From Firmicutes bacterium UBA5301 (lineage in GTDB: Bacteria > Bacillota > UBA5301), in contig DHRX01000049.1 in NCBI GenBank assembly GCA_002408345.1, positions 5,320-13,595 on the forward strand: a stretch of 8,276 bases of DNA. Reading direction: 5' to 3'. This document shows, in pieces, positions 1 through 6,606 of this stretch (positions are counted from its first letter, which is position 1; each line of letters starts with the position of its first letter). Made by a program: the position numbers and the translations under genes. Below the pieces are notes generated by a model that did not search any database, was not told where the DNA came from, and was given only the letters and a program-made list of their open reading frames with translations.

Positions 1-471
1 GGGAGAGCCAATCCAGCCTTACTTGACCGAATTCAAATTGATTATTTCGGCACTCCTACACCTTTAAGTCACACTGCTACTATTACTGCACCAGATGCTC
101 GGACTATCTTGATTCAGCCTTGGGTAAAAACAACCTTAGCCGATATTGAACGAGCCTTGCTTAAAGCAGACCTTGGCTTGATGCCAACGAATGACGGTTC
201 AGTTATTCGTTTGAATTTCCCGCCTTTAACGGAAGAACGTCGTAAAGACTTAGTTAAAATTGTTAAGAAACAAGCCGAGGATATGCGGGTGGCTATTCGC
301 AATATTCGGCGTGATGCTAATGATCAACTAAAAAAGATGGAGAAAGAGAATAATTTGTCTGAAGATGAGATCAAACGAGCTCAAGATGAAATTCAGACAT
401 TAACAGATAAATATATTGAAATGATTGATGAACTTTTAGCCGCCAAGGAAAGAGAAATTATGGAGGTATAA
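1..471 (+). CDS. frr: Ribosome recycling factor, 5'-truncated by window edge
   Basis: Ribosome recycling factor (RRF) acts with EF-G in the cytoplasm to split the post-termination ribosome so its subunits can be reused. The frame is open from base 1 (GRANPALLDRIQIDYFGTPT...) to TAA at 469-471. That gives 156 residues of a family usually about 185 long, so roughly 30 N-terminal residues lie outside the window. Clear family motifs are the TPL segment of the hinge/domain II region, LGLMPTNDGSVIRLNFPPLT, then LTEERRKDLVKIVKK and VAIRNIRRDAND (the conserved Arg-rich helix of domain I), and the ending DKYIEMIDELLAAKEREIMEV. The apparent start at TTG 109 is internal and not the real start. The last codons carry GGAGGT, which serves as the ribosome binding site of the next ORF. 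The identification is secure. Confidence 0.97.
   Translation, partial: GRANPALLDRIQIDYFGTPTPLSHTATITAPDARTILIQPWVKTTLADIERALLKADLGLMPTNDGSVIRLNFPPLTEERRKDLVKIVKKQAEDMRVAIRNIRRDANDQLKKMEKENNLSEDEIKRAQDEIQTLTDKYIEMIDELLAAKEREIMEV
462..467 (+). promoter_or_regulatory. Shine-Dalgarno site for the small ORF, inside the end of frr
   Basis: GGAGGT lies in the last sense codons of frr, 6 bases before the TTG at 474. The spacing and near-perfect complementarity to the 16S rRNA tail are the main reason to accept TTG as a true start. The position also suggests translational coupling to frr. However, the frr C-terminus is normally ...EIMEV, so these bases are partly fixed by the protein. Confidence 0.6.
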
Positions 472-473
472 GC

Positions 474-707
474 TTGTTTGAACCAGATATTCTTGGGTTG
501 CCTTGGCAAATAGCGAAAGAAATAGTGGAGCAAGCGCAATGTAGGTATACCATTAAGGAAACCATTTCACCTAAAATTGGTGAGGGTAAATCTGCCCAAT
601 CAGTTGGAGTTGTGGCCAGAATTTGTAGTAGACCTTTGCAGCCTTTAGAGATTACTTTGGTCTACCCGGTTATAGTACCAAAAAGCGCAGTGACCTCCTC
701 TGATTGA
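474..707 (+). CDS. Small hypothetical protein between frr and uppS
   Basis: This 77-residue protein is one I do not recognise. It starts at TTG 474, two bases after the frr stop and 6 bases after GGAGGT, and ends at TGA 705-707. It has no signal peptide or membrane segment. Visible layout: a short N-terminal stretch with LGLPWQIAKEIVEQA, probably an amphipathic helix; a polar middle (residues about 24-42); then two beta-like runs, SVGVVARICSRP and LEITLVYPVIVP. There are two cysteines, about positions 23 and 51, not in a metal-binding pair. The helix-strand-strand layout with a central VVARI/P motif faintly recalls a single PASTA-like unit, but this is only an impression. Tight spacing, the strong ribosome site and lack of any other frame filling the gap support a real gene co-expressed with frr and uppS. 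Function is unknown. Confidence 0.68.
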   Translation: MFEPDILGLPWQIAKEIVEQAQCRYTIKETISPKIGEGKSAQSVGVVARICSRPLQPLEITLVYPVIVPKSAVTSSD

Positions 708-717
708 GGAGGTTGCT
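689..717 (+). promoter_or_regulatory. Stem-loop with Shine-Dalgarno/anti-Shine-Dalgarno arms at the small ORF's stop codon
   Basis: ACCTCCTC (693-700) and GAGGAGGT (706-713) are perfect reverse complements around the 5-base loop TGATT. The stem can be extended outward through two G-U pairs and then G-C and A-U, to about 12 pairs (689-700 with 706-717). The 3' arm is an ideal Shine-Dalgarno sequence; the 5' arm resembles the 16S rRNA tail. The stop codon of the small ORF (705-707) sits at the loop/3' arm junction, so a ribosome finishing that ORF would open the stem. No T-run follows, so it is not an intrinsic terminator. A role in mRNA stability or in coupling translation into uppS is inferred. 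Confidence 0.45.
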
Positions 718-723
718 CATTCC

Positions 724-728
724 AGGAG
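724..728 (+). promoter_or_regulatory. Probable ribosome binding site of uppS
   Basis: AGGAG lies 10 bases before the GTG at 739. The spacing is longer than ideal. The stronger GAGGAGG at 706-712 is 26 bases from the GTG, too far to serve it directly. No better start exists in frame: the next ATG codes the Met of the catalytic MDGNGRW motif. Confidence 0.5.
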
Positions 729-738
729 CGAATATAAA

Positions 739-1461
739 GTGAATGTTGGTAATGTAACTAAGCTACCGCAGCATTTAGCGATAATAATGGATGGAAATGG
801 CCGTTGGGCTCAACAAAGAGGGTTGCCGCGTATTGCTGGCCATCAAGAGGGGTTTAAACGAGCCAAGGAAATAGTTGAAGCTGTGGGAAAACAGGGAATT
901 CCTTATCTTTCCCTTTTTGTTTTTTCAACTGAAAATTGGAAACGTCCCAATGATGAAGTTGCTTATTTAATGAAACTATTAAACCAATCTGTCCGTAACG
1001 AATTTAGAACTCTTATGGATAATGATGTTAAACTTGTGCTTTCCGGGCGTCTTCAGGGGTTACCAGGAAACTTAGAGTATGAGTTGACCCAATTAGCCCG
1101 GGAAACAGAGGACAATAGCGGTCTAGTTTTAAACTTAGCTATTAATTATGGAGGACGGTCTGAGATTGTCGATGCGGTTAAAAAAATTTCTCAGCATGTT
1201 CTCGAAGGTAAGTTGGATCCGGATCAGATTGATGAAGCGCTATTTAGTCAATATTTGTATACTCCGGAACTTCCCCCGGTAGATTTAATTGTTCGTCCCA
1301 GCGGTGAAAAGCGTATTAGCAACTTTATGCTGTGGCAAGGGGCGTATGCAGAACTAGTTACTTTAGATACTTACTGGCCTAGTTTTACACGAAATCATTT
1401 GGAACAGGCCCTAGAAGAATATGCTCGTCGGGAAAGACGATTTGGGGGACTAGCGCAGTGA
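739..1461 (+). CDS. uppS: Isoprenyl transferase (undecaprenyl diphosphate synthase, cis-prenyltransferase)
   Basis: This enzyme condenses isopentenyl diphosphate units in cis onto farnesyl diphosphate, giving undecaprenyl diphosphate, precursor of the lipid carrier for peptidoglycan and other wall polymers. It is peripheral to the membrane. The product has 240 residues, close to the family norm of about 250. Visible motifs: MDGNGRWA with the catalytic Asp at 18 and Arg 22; GHQEGF; LSLFVFSTENWKRP; LNLAINYGGR; and RPSGEKRISNFMLWQ with Arg 186, Arg 192, Ser 194, followed by Glu 205, matching the diphosphate- and Mg-binding residues of the E. coli enzyme. RPSGE differs slightly from the more usual RTSGE. 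The start is GTG 739. Its stop overlaps the start of cdsA by 4 bases (GTGA). In a clostridial genome a second cis-prenyltransferase is possible, but the operon position favours the housekeeping UppS. Confidence 0.96.
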   Translation: MNVGNVTKLPQHLAIIMDGNGRWAQQRGLPRIAGHQEGFKRAKEIVEAVGKQGIPYLSLFVFSTENWKRPNDEVAYLMKLLNQSVRNEFRTLMDNDVKLVLSGRLQGLPGNLEYELTQLARETEDNSGLVLNLAINYGGRSEIVDAVKKISQHVLEGKLDPDQIDEALFSQYLYTPELPPVDLIVRPSGEKRISNFMLWQGAYAELVTLDTYWPSFTRNHLEQALEEYARRERRFGGLAQ

Positions 1462-2252
1462 GCAGTTTAACGGAACGGCTGTTGACGGCTTTGATTGGTA
1501 TTCCGCTGATTCTAACCTTCCTTTACTTGGGGGGGATCTTTTTCTATTTGCTGGTGCTAATGGCAACAATACTTGCTTTAGCTGAATATCGTGGTCTCTG
1601 GGAATTGAAAAATTGCCAGATTAGTAACTGGATTTATCTAGCTGGTGCAGGATTGATTACTCTTAGTGGGTTGGAACTTAGCGCCTATAGTTTGGTTTTC
1701 ATTTTCACTGTTTTTGTTACCCTTTTTATCTATCATGGGTTACAGGGTACCTGGCAAAATAGTACTATTGCTACTGGTGTGGCCCTTGTAATTATTGGCT
1801 TGGTTTATATTGCCTGGCCGTTATCATTGCTTTTACCCTTACGAGAATATGGCTTTGATGTAGTACTATTGTTACTAGCTTTAGTATTTGGTTCAGATAC
1901 AGCAGCATTTTTTATTGGTAGTCGTTTTGGGCGTCATCCATTAGCGCCACGGATTTCTCCCAAAAAAAGTATTGAAGGCGCTATAGGTGCTCTTATAACC
2001 AGTAGTCTTGTCGGCGCAGCTTGGAGTATATTCTTTAGTACATCTCTTCCAATTATTGCGGGTATTTTTTTAGGTTTGCTGGCTAGCATTTTGGCTCAAA
2101 CTGGTGATTTGCTTGAATCTATGCTAAAACGTTTTTGCGGAGCTAAGGATAGCGGCAAATTATTACCAGGCCATGGTGGGATTTTGGATCGCCTTGACAG
2201 TCTATTACTGGTTATTCCATTAATATATTATTTAGCCAATTTAATTAAGTGA
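1458..2252 (+). CDS. cdsA: Phosphatidate cytidylyltransferase (CDP-diglyceride synthase)
   Basis: CdsA is an integral membrane enzyme that turns phosphatidic acid and CTP into CDP-diacylglycerol, the branch-point precursor of phosphatidylglycerol, cardiolipin and other phospholipids. The product has 264 residues, usual for bacteria, and is hydrophobic for most of its length with about seven or eight likely membrane segments. The family signature is complete near the C-terminus, residues 221-247: SMLKRFCGAKDSGK, then PGHGGILDRLD. This includes the Lys-Asp pair (230-231), His 239 and the Asp-Arg-x-Asp (244-247). The upstream LVFGSDTAAFFIGSRFGRH and SPKKSIEGAIG segments are also typical. It starts at GTG 1458, overlapping the uppS stop as GTGA, so translational coupling is likely; the G-rich 1444-1449 is only a fair ribosome site. 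Confidence 0.96.
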   Translation: MSSLTERLLTALIGIPLILTFLYLGGIFFYLLVLMATILALAEYRGLWELKNCQISNWIYLAGAGLITLSGLELSAYSLVFIFTVFVTLFIYHGLQGTWQNSTIATGVALVIIGLVYIAWPLSLLLPLREYGFDVVLLLLALVFGSDTAAFFIGSRFGRHPLAPRISPKKSIEGAIGALITSSLVGAAWSIFFSTSLPIIAGIFLGLLASILAQTGDLLESMLKRFCGAKDSGKLLPGHGGILDRLDSLLLVIPLIYYLANLIK

Positions 2253-2275
2253 AACCAGGTTAAAGGATGGTTTGT

Positions 2276-3307
2276 ATGTCTGTTTCGGACTACCGCCGGG
2301 AAATATATATATTAGCTGTCCTAGTCGGTGTCTTTATTTCCCTAAAATATCTTTTACCTTATTTTACTCCTTTCATTATTGGAGCTATTTTAGCTATTGT
2401 TATCGACCCAGCGGTTGATTGGTTAGAAAAGCGCTTAAGGATCCCGAGAGGTTGGGGCGCTTTATTAATACTATCGTTGGTAGTAGTTATCTTAGTGACG
2501 TTTTTAATAACCGGTATTGGTCGGTTAGTTTATGAGCTTGACTTACTGCTCCAAACTTTGCCTAAATACCAAGAATCAATAACCAATGTGGTTAATAGGC
2601 TGCTGGATCAACTTTCCCAACTTTATGCTGGTCTACCCGGAGTTTTTAACCGAGCTATAGCTTCTGGTGAGCAAAGTTTATATAAAGGGATTTCCAGTAT
2701 GATTAAGCAACTGCTAGGTTTTTTTCAGCGGTTGCCCAACTATTTTATCGTCGGTTTGATTAGTTTTATCGCCTCTTTCTTTATGAGTCGTGACAAACGC
2801 ATAATTTCTCGGGCTATTTTACGGTTCCTACCTGAAAGATGGCGTAAACATGTGTTTGAAGTTAAAGAGGATGTTTTTACATCCTTCTCAGGTTTTTTAC
2901 GGGCTCAATTGATCTTAGTTAGCATGACGATGATAATGTCTATTATTGGTTTAACAATTTTACGGGTAAAGTATGCTTGGTTGTTAGCTATGGTTACCGG
3001 CTTTTTTGATTTGATACCAGTATTTGGACCGAGCGGAGTTTTTGTTCCAATAGCTATTTACTTTTTTTTCTTGGACCAGATTCCTACCGCTATTGGAGTA
3101 ATAATCAATTTAGCGATTATTCTATTAGTACGCCAGATTAGTGAGCCGCGAATTATAGGCTCTAAGGTTGGGATTCATCCGCTAGCTACTTTACTGGCCA
3201 TTTATTTAGGGTTCCGACTTTTTGGAGTCAGCGGTTTTATTTTAGGTCCCTTAGGTTTAATAATTATTAAAGCTATCTTTGCGGCAACATTACCGGAGGC
3301 ATCGTGA
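2276..3307 (+). CDS. ytvI: AI-2E family membrane protein, resembling sporulation protein YtvI
   Basis: This is a polytopic membrane protein of the AI-2E/PerM family (PF01594). The layout is typical: two N-terminal membrane segments (about residues 8-45, with FTPFIIGAILAIVIDPAVDWLE), a third at about 60-82, a long soluble stretch of about 70 residues (LLLQTLPKYQESITNVVNRLL...), then a C-terminal block of about five segments holding DLIPVFGPSG and SEPRIIGSKVGIHPLA. These signatures and about 343 residues fit the subgroup named after Bacillus YtvI, linked to sporulation. The exact function is unknown, and family names citing autoinducer-2 export should not be taken as evidence for it; some members act as ion antiporters. 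ATG 2276 is preferred because AAAGGATGG (2262-2270) sits at good spacing; ATG 2267 in the same frame would add MVC. The gene interrupts the common cdsA-dxr adjacency and ends overlapping dxr. The subgroup assignment is less sure than the family. Confidence 0.85.
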   Translation: MSVSDYRREIYILAVLVGVFISLKYLLPYFTPFIIGAILAIVIDPAVDWLEKRLRIPRGWGALLILSLVVVILVTFLITGIGRLVYELDLLLQTLPKYQESITNVVNRLLDQLSQLYAGLPGVFNRAIASGEQSLYKGISSMIKQLLGFFQRLPNYFIVGLISFIASFFMSRDKRIISRAILRFLPERWRKHVFEVKEDVFTSFSGFLRAQLILVSMTMIMSIIGLTILRVKYAWLLAMVTGFFDLIPVFGPSGVFVPIAIYFFFLDQIPTAIGVIINLAIILLVRQISEPRIIGSKVGIHPLATLLAIYLGFRLFGVSGFILGPLGLIIIKAIFAATLPEAS

Positions 3308-4464
3308 TGAGTATAACTCAAGTGACTATTCTTGGTTCAACCGGATCTATTGGTAGGCAGGCTTTAGAGGTTATTGCAACTTTACCAGAACGGTTTCAAG
3401 TATATGGGTTAACGGCGAACAAGAGTAGTGATCTATTGATTGAGCAGGCGTTACAATTTAGACCTCAATATGTAGTTATTGCTGAGGAGACAGAATACCA
3501 CAAAGTAAAACAAGCCTTGCACGGTACAGGGATTACTGTTGAAGCAGGTTTTAATAGTGTTACCGATTTAGCGTCCCATCAGGTGGACCGGTTGTTAGTT
3601 GCTCTGGTTGGAGCAGCCGGAATTAGACCAACAATTGTCGGTTTAGAATCTGGTTCAACTATTGCATTAGCTAACAAAGAGACTTTAGTCGCAGCCGGAT
3701 CAATAGTTATGCCCTTAGCTAGGGAAAAAGAGTTGCCGATACTGCCTGTAGACAGTGAACATAGCGCCGTTTTTCAGTGTCTACAAGCTGCACCCCAGGA
3801 TCTGCAAAGTGTCTGGTTAACAGCTTCCGGTGGTCCATTTCGGCAGAAAAACCTGGTTGATTTTAAAGAAATTACACCTGCCGATGCTTTACGACACCCT
3901 AATTGGGAGATGGGTGCTAAGATTACTATTGATTCTGCTACGTTAATAAATAAAGGCTTGGAAATTATTGAAGCCCACTGGCTTTTTAATGTGGATTATG
4001 ACCAAATTAAGGTCTTAGTACATCCCCAATCGATTATCCATTCTTTAGTGGAGTTTGTCGATGGTTCAGTTCTAGCTCAACTAGGTTGGTCGGATATGCG
4101 TTTACCGATTCAATACGCATTGACATTTCCAGAGCGTGTTCAATCGTCGTTACGTTCTTTGGACCTTTTAGAAGTAGGACGTCTTGACTTTGAAGCTCCA
4201 GATTATACTAAGTTTCCAGGACTAAAATTAGCCATTGAGGCTGGTCGGACAGGTGGTACTATGCCGGCGGTCTTTAATGCAGCTAATGAGGTAGCTGTAG
4301 AAAAATTTTTACGGTATGAGCTTGCTTTTACTAGCATACCGTCCGTAATAGCGAAAGTAATGGCTGCCCACACAGTGGTTTCAAATCCGACTTTAGAAGA
4401 AATATTAGATAAGGATAGGTGGGCAAGAAGAGAAACGGAAAGGGCGGTGATGCAAAGGTGCTAG
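3307..4464 (+). CDS. dxr: 1-deoxy-D-xylulose-5-phosphate reductoisomerase
   Basis: Dxr converts 1-deoxy-D-xylulose 5-phosphate to 2-C-methyl-D-erythritol 4-phosphate with NADPH and a divalent metal, the committed step of the MEP isoprenoid pathway and the target of fosmidomycin. The product has 385 residues, near the usual 380-400. Motifs: NADPH-binding GSTGSIG at 10-16; LANKETLVAAG; metal ligands in VDSEHSAVF (Asp 149, Glu 151); TASGGPF with Ser 174; HPNWEMG with His 197; and DSATLINKGLEIIEAHW with Asn 215, Lys 216 and Glu 219. These align without gaps to the E. coli active-site residues by position. ATG 3307 is preferred over GTG 3304 because GGAGG (3295-3299) then lies 7 bases upstream; the ATG shares one base with the preceding TGA. 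The end overlaps the likely rseP start by a few bases. Confidence 0.97.
   Translation: MSITQVTILGSTGSIGRQALEVIATLPERFQVYGLTANKSSDLLIEQALQFRPQYVVIAEETEYHKVKQALHGTGITVEAGFNSVTDLASHQVDRLLVALVGAAGIRPTIVGLESGSTIALANKETLVAAGSIVMPLAREKELPILPVDSEHSAVFQCLQAAPQDLQSVWLTASGGPFRQKNLVDFKEITPADALRHPNWEMGAKITIDSATLINKGLEIIEAHWLFNVDYDQIKVLVHPQSIIHSLVEFVDGSVLAQLGWSDMRLPIQYALTFPERVQSSLRSLDLLEVGRLDFEAPDYTKFPGLKLAIEAGRTGGTMPAVFNAANEVAVEKFLRYELAFTSIPSVIAKVMAAHTVVSNPTLEEILDKDRWARRETERAVMQRC
4446..4450 (+). promoter_or_regulatory. Probable ribosome binding site of rseP, within dxr
   Basis: GGTGA is complementary to the UCACC of the 16S tail and lies 7 bases before GTG 4458. A competing site, AAAGGTG at 4454-4460, would serve GTG 4467. 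Neither supports the upstream GTG 4419, which would give a long charged N-terminal extension (GKKRNGKGGDAK) unusual for this family and a 46-base overlap with dxr. Confidence 0.4.
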
Positions 4465-5531
4465 TAGTGACGTTATTAGCGTTTGTTGTAGTATTAGGGC
4501 TGCTAGTCTTTGTTCATGAATTTGGCCATTTTATTGTGGCTAAATCTGTAGGTATCTTTGTTGAAGAATTTTCGTTAGGTTTAGGGCCATTAATTTGGAA
4601 GCGGAAGACGAAAGAAACCCAGTATTCCTTGCGTGTTTTGCCTCTAGGTGGATATTGTAAAATGGCTGGGGATAACCCCCATGATGATAAAATCACCGGG
4701 ACTACAGATACAGACAGGACTACAATCCCGCAGGAACGACTATTCTATGCCAAAAAAGTTAGGCAAAGATCGGCGGTTGTAGCTGCTGGACCAATAATGA
4801 ATTTTTTAGTAGCCGCGCTTATATTTACAGTAATGTTTGGTGCGTTTGGTATTCCTACTGAATTATCAGATGAGGCCATCATTGGCGAAATTAGCCCAGG
4901 TGGACCGGCGGCTCAAGCTGGACTATTACCTGGCGATAAGATCCTAATGGTTAATGGTGAGGTGGTATCGGCTTGGGATGAATTGGCCCAAAAAATCCGG
5001 AGTAAACCAAATCAAGAGATTACCCTAGATGTAGCTCGGGGTTTGAAACAGTTTCAAATTACGGTGTTACCTCGGCAGGAGCGGCCTGATGGTCCCGGGT
5101 TAATTGGTATTGTTCCTAAAATAGAAGCGAGAGAAAGGATCCCCTTCTTTAAAGCTATCGAGTTCGGTTTCTTGCAGACTTTCTACTTAATTAAAGCCAT
5201 CTTAGTAGGGCTGTACGAAATAATTACAGGGAAACTAATTGGGCCCATAGCCGGACCGGTAGGTATTGCCCAAATGACAGGGCAGGCTGCCCGCTTTGGC
5301 TTAGAGAGCTTACTTAACTTAACGGCTGTCTTAAGCGTTAACCTTGGGGTATTGAACTTATTACCTTTTCCAGCTCTTGATGGTGGGCGGCTAGTCTTCT
5401 TGGGGGTGGAAGGGTTACGCAGAAAACCGATAGATCCTGAACGGGAAGGTTTAGTCCATTTTATCGGTTTTGCTTTGCTAATGCTCCTTGTCTTATTTAT
5501 TACGTTCCGCGAGGTAGTCGGTTTATTATAA
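4458..5531 (+). CDS. rseP: RIP site-2 zinc metalloprotease RseP/RasP
   Basis: This is an intramembrane zinc protease (peptidase family M50B) that cleaves transmembrane anti-sigma factors and other short membrane proteins after a first cut; in Bacillus the orthologue RasP acts on RsiW and FtsL. From GTG 4458 the product has 357 residues. In order: a first membrane segment carrying HEFGH at 20-24 (zinc ligands His 20 and His 24, catalytic Glu 21); GPIMNF at 111-116; a single PDZ domain at about 135-210 (ISPGGPAAQAGLLPGDKIL); and the C-terminal membrane segments with NLLPFPALDGGR, whose Asp 308 is the third zinc ligand. One PDZ rather than the two of E. coli fits Bacillota. The start is uncertain: GTG 4467 is also good (354 residues), while GTG 4419 is less likely. 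The gene follows dxr with little or no gap and ends 10 bases before ispG. Confidence 0.94.
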   Translation: MLVVTLLAFVVVLGLLVFVHEFGHFIVAKSVGIFVEEFSLGLGPLIWKRKTKETQYSLRVLPLGGYCKMAGDNPHDDKITGTTDTDRTTIPQERLFYAKKVRQRSAVVAAGPIMNFLVAALIFTVMFGAFGIPTELSDEAIIGEISPGGPAAQAGLLPGDKILMVNGEVVSAWDELAQKIRSKPNQEITLDVARGLKQFQITVLPRQERPDGPGLIGIVPKIEARERIPFFKAIEFGFLQTFYLIKAILVGLYEIITGKLIGPIAGPVGIAQMTGQAARFGLESLLNLTAVLSVNLGVLNLLPFPALDGGRLVFLGVEGLRRKPIDPEREGLVHFIGFALLMLLVLFITFREVVGLL

Positions 5532-5541
5532 GGTGATATCT

Positions 5542-6606
5542 ATGTATACCAGGGAAAAAACACAGACGGTTCAAGTAGGAAACCTCTATATTGGTGGGGG
5601 TCATCCGGTAGTAGTCCAATCAATGGTTAACGCTGACCCGCATGATGCAGAGGCGATTCTCAGTCAAATTCAGCGGCTCTTTGTAGCCGGTTGTGAGTTA
5701 GTCCGTTTAGCGGTGCCTGACCGGGAGGCGGTTGCAGTTTTTGGTCAGGTCTGTCAGAGTAGCCCGGTACCGTTAGTAGCCGATATCCACTTTGACTATC
5801 GCTTAGCTTTAGCTGCTATTGACGCTGGGGCGGCTAAGGTTAGGATTAACCCAGGAAACATCGGTTCCGAAGATCGGGTGGCCCAAGTACTCCAAGCTGC
5901 TAAGGAGGCTGGCATTCCCATTAGAATCGGTGTGAACAGCGGTTCTTTACCAAAAGATTTGTTAGAAAAATATGGGGTTTCTCCGCAGGCAATGGTAGAG
6001 GCTGCTGATCGTTATATTAAACTCTGTGCCCAATATGATTTTAACAACTTAGTATTCTCGCTTAAGGCTTCGACTGTTCCGTTAGCGGTGGAAGCTAGTT
6101 TAGAATTTGCCCGACGTTATCCTTTTCCACAACACTTAGGCATAACAGAGGCGGGGCCACCGGAAGTTGGTATCATTAAATCGGCGGCGGGCTTAGGGGC
6201 TCTTTTAGGTCAAGGTATTGGGGACACTATCCGTGTTTCCCTAACCGGTGATCCGGTACAAGAGGTCGAGGTTGCTTACCGCATTTTACAGGCATTTAAT
6301 CTACGGGAGTATGGGCCTCAATTAGTATCTTGTCCGACTTGTGGACGTTGTCAGGTACCTTTGGCGGAAATAGCTACCGAAGTTGCTCAGGCTTTGCAAG
6401 GGATTCGTACCCCTTTAAAGGTGGCGGTAATGGGCTGCGCTGTCAATGGCCCTGGAGAGGCCAGAGAAGCAGACATCGGTATTGCCTGTGGCCCTGATGG
6501 AGGGCTTCTTTTTAAAAATGGCGAAATAATTGGGAAGCTGTCCCGTGACCAGCTAATACCACAATTGATTGCTGAAATCAAGCAAATTTCTGGGAGGAAT
6601 TCCTAA
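5542..6606 (+). CDS. ispG: 4-hydroxy-3-methylbut-2-en-1-yl diphosphate synthase (GcpE/IspG)
   Basis: IspG is a [4Fe-4S] enzyme that reductively opens 2-C-methyl-D-erythritol 2,4-cyclodiphosphate to HMBPP, the penultimate step of the MEP pathway; electrons come from flavodoxin or ferredoxin. The product has 354 residues, the usual size of the two-domain bacterial type. The N-terminal TIM-barrel part has VVVQSMVNADPHDAEA, VADIHFDYRLA, KVRINPGNIG and IRIGVNSGSL. The C-terminal part has the cluster ligands: SCPTCGRC with Cys 264 and Cys 267, GCAVNGPGEA with Cys 299 and Glu 306, spaced as in the E. coli enzyme. Extra cysteines occur at 270 and 316. ATG 5542 is chosen because AAGGTGAT (5530-5537) sits just upstream and the MYTREKT beginning resembles relatives; GTG 5533 in frame would overlap that ribosome site. 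It stops directly against the proS start codon. Confidence 0.97.
   Translation: MYTREKTQTVQVGNLYIGGGHPVVVQSMVNADPHDAEAILSQIQRLFVAGCELVRLAVPDREAVAVFGQVCQSSPVPLVADIHFDYRLALAAIDAGAAKVRINPGNIGSEDRVAQVLQAAKEAGIPIRIGVNSGSLPKDLLEKYGVSPQAMVEAADRYIKLCAQYDFNNLVFSLKASTVPLAVEASLEFARRYPFPQHLGITEAGPPEVGIIKSAAGLGALLGQGIGDTIRVSLTGDPVQEVEVAYRILQAFNLREYGPQLVSCPTCGRCQVPLAEIATEVAQALQGIRTPLKVAVMGCAVNGPGEAREADIGIACGPDGGLLFKNGEIIGKLSRDQLIPQLIAEIKQISGRNS

Noticed and set aside
114..302. 62-codon open frame on the - strand inside frr
   Set aside because: It is antisense to well-conserved RRF sequence and its translation has no family features; it is a shadow of the real frame.
689..730. Rho-independent terminator after the small ORF
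   Set aside because: The hairpin is strong but is followed by GCTCATTCCAGG rather than a T-run, and uppS continues on the same strand 21 bases later.
713..738. Promoter-like TTGCTC ... TATAAA before uppS
   Set aside because: The spacing is only 14 bases, the -35 match is poor, and TATAAA abuts the GTG start, leaving no leader.
2253..2275. Small inverted repeat AACC-A-GGTT before the AI-2E gene
   Set aside because: Four pairs with a one-base loop cannot form a stable hairpin and is expected by chance.
3062..3069. Run of eight T as a terminator tail or slippage site
   Set aside because: It lies in frame inside a membrane segment of the AI-2E protein (Phe-rich), with no GC-rich hairpin ahead of it.
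4514..4696. 60-codon open frame on the - strand inside rseP
   Set aside because: It lies opposite the HEFGH region and has no ribosome site or recognisable content.
6387..6581. 64-codon open frame on the - strand inside ispG
   Set aside because: It is antisense to the conserved cluster-binding region of IspG, so its openness follows from the codons of the real gene.
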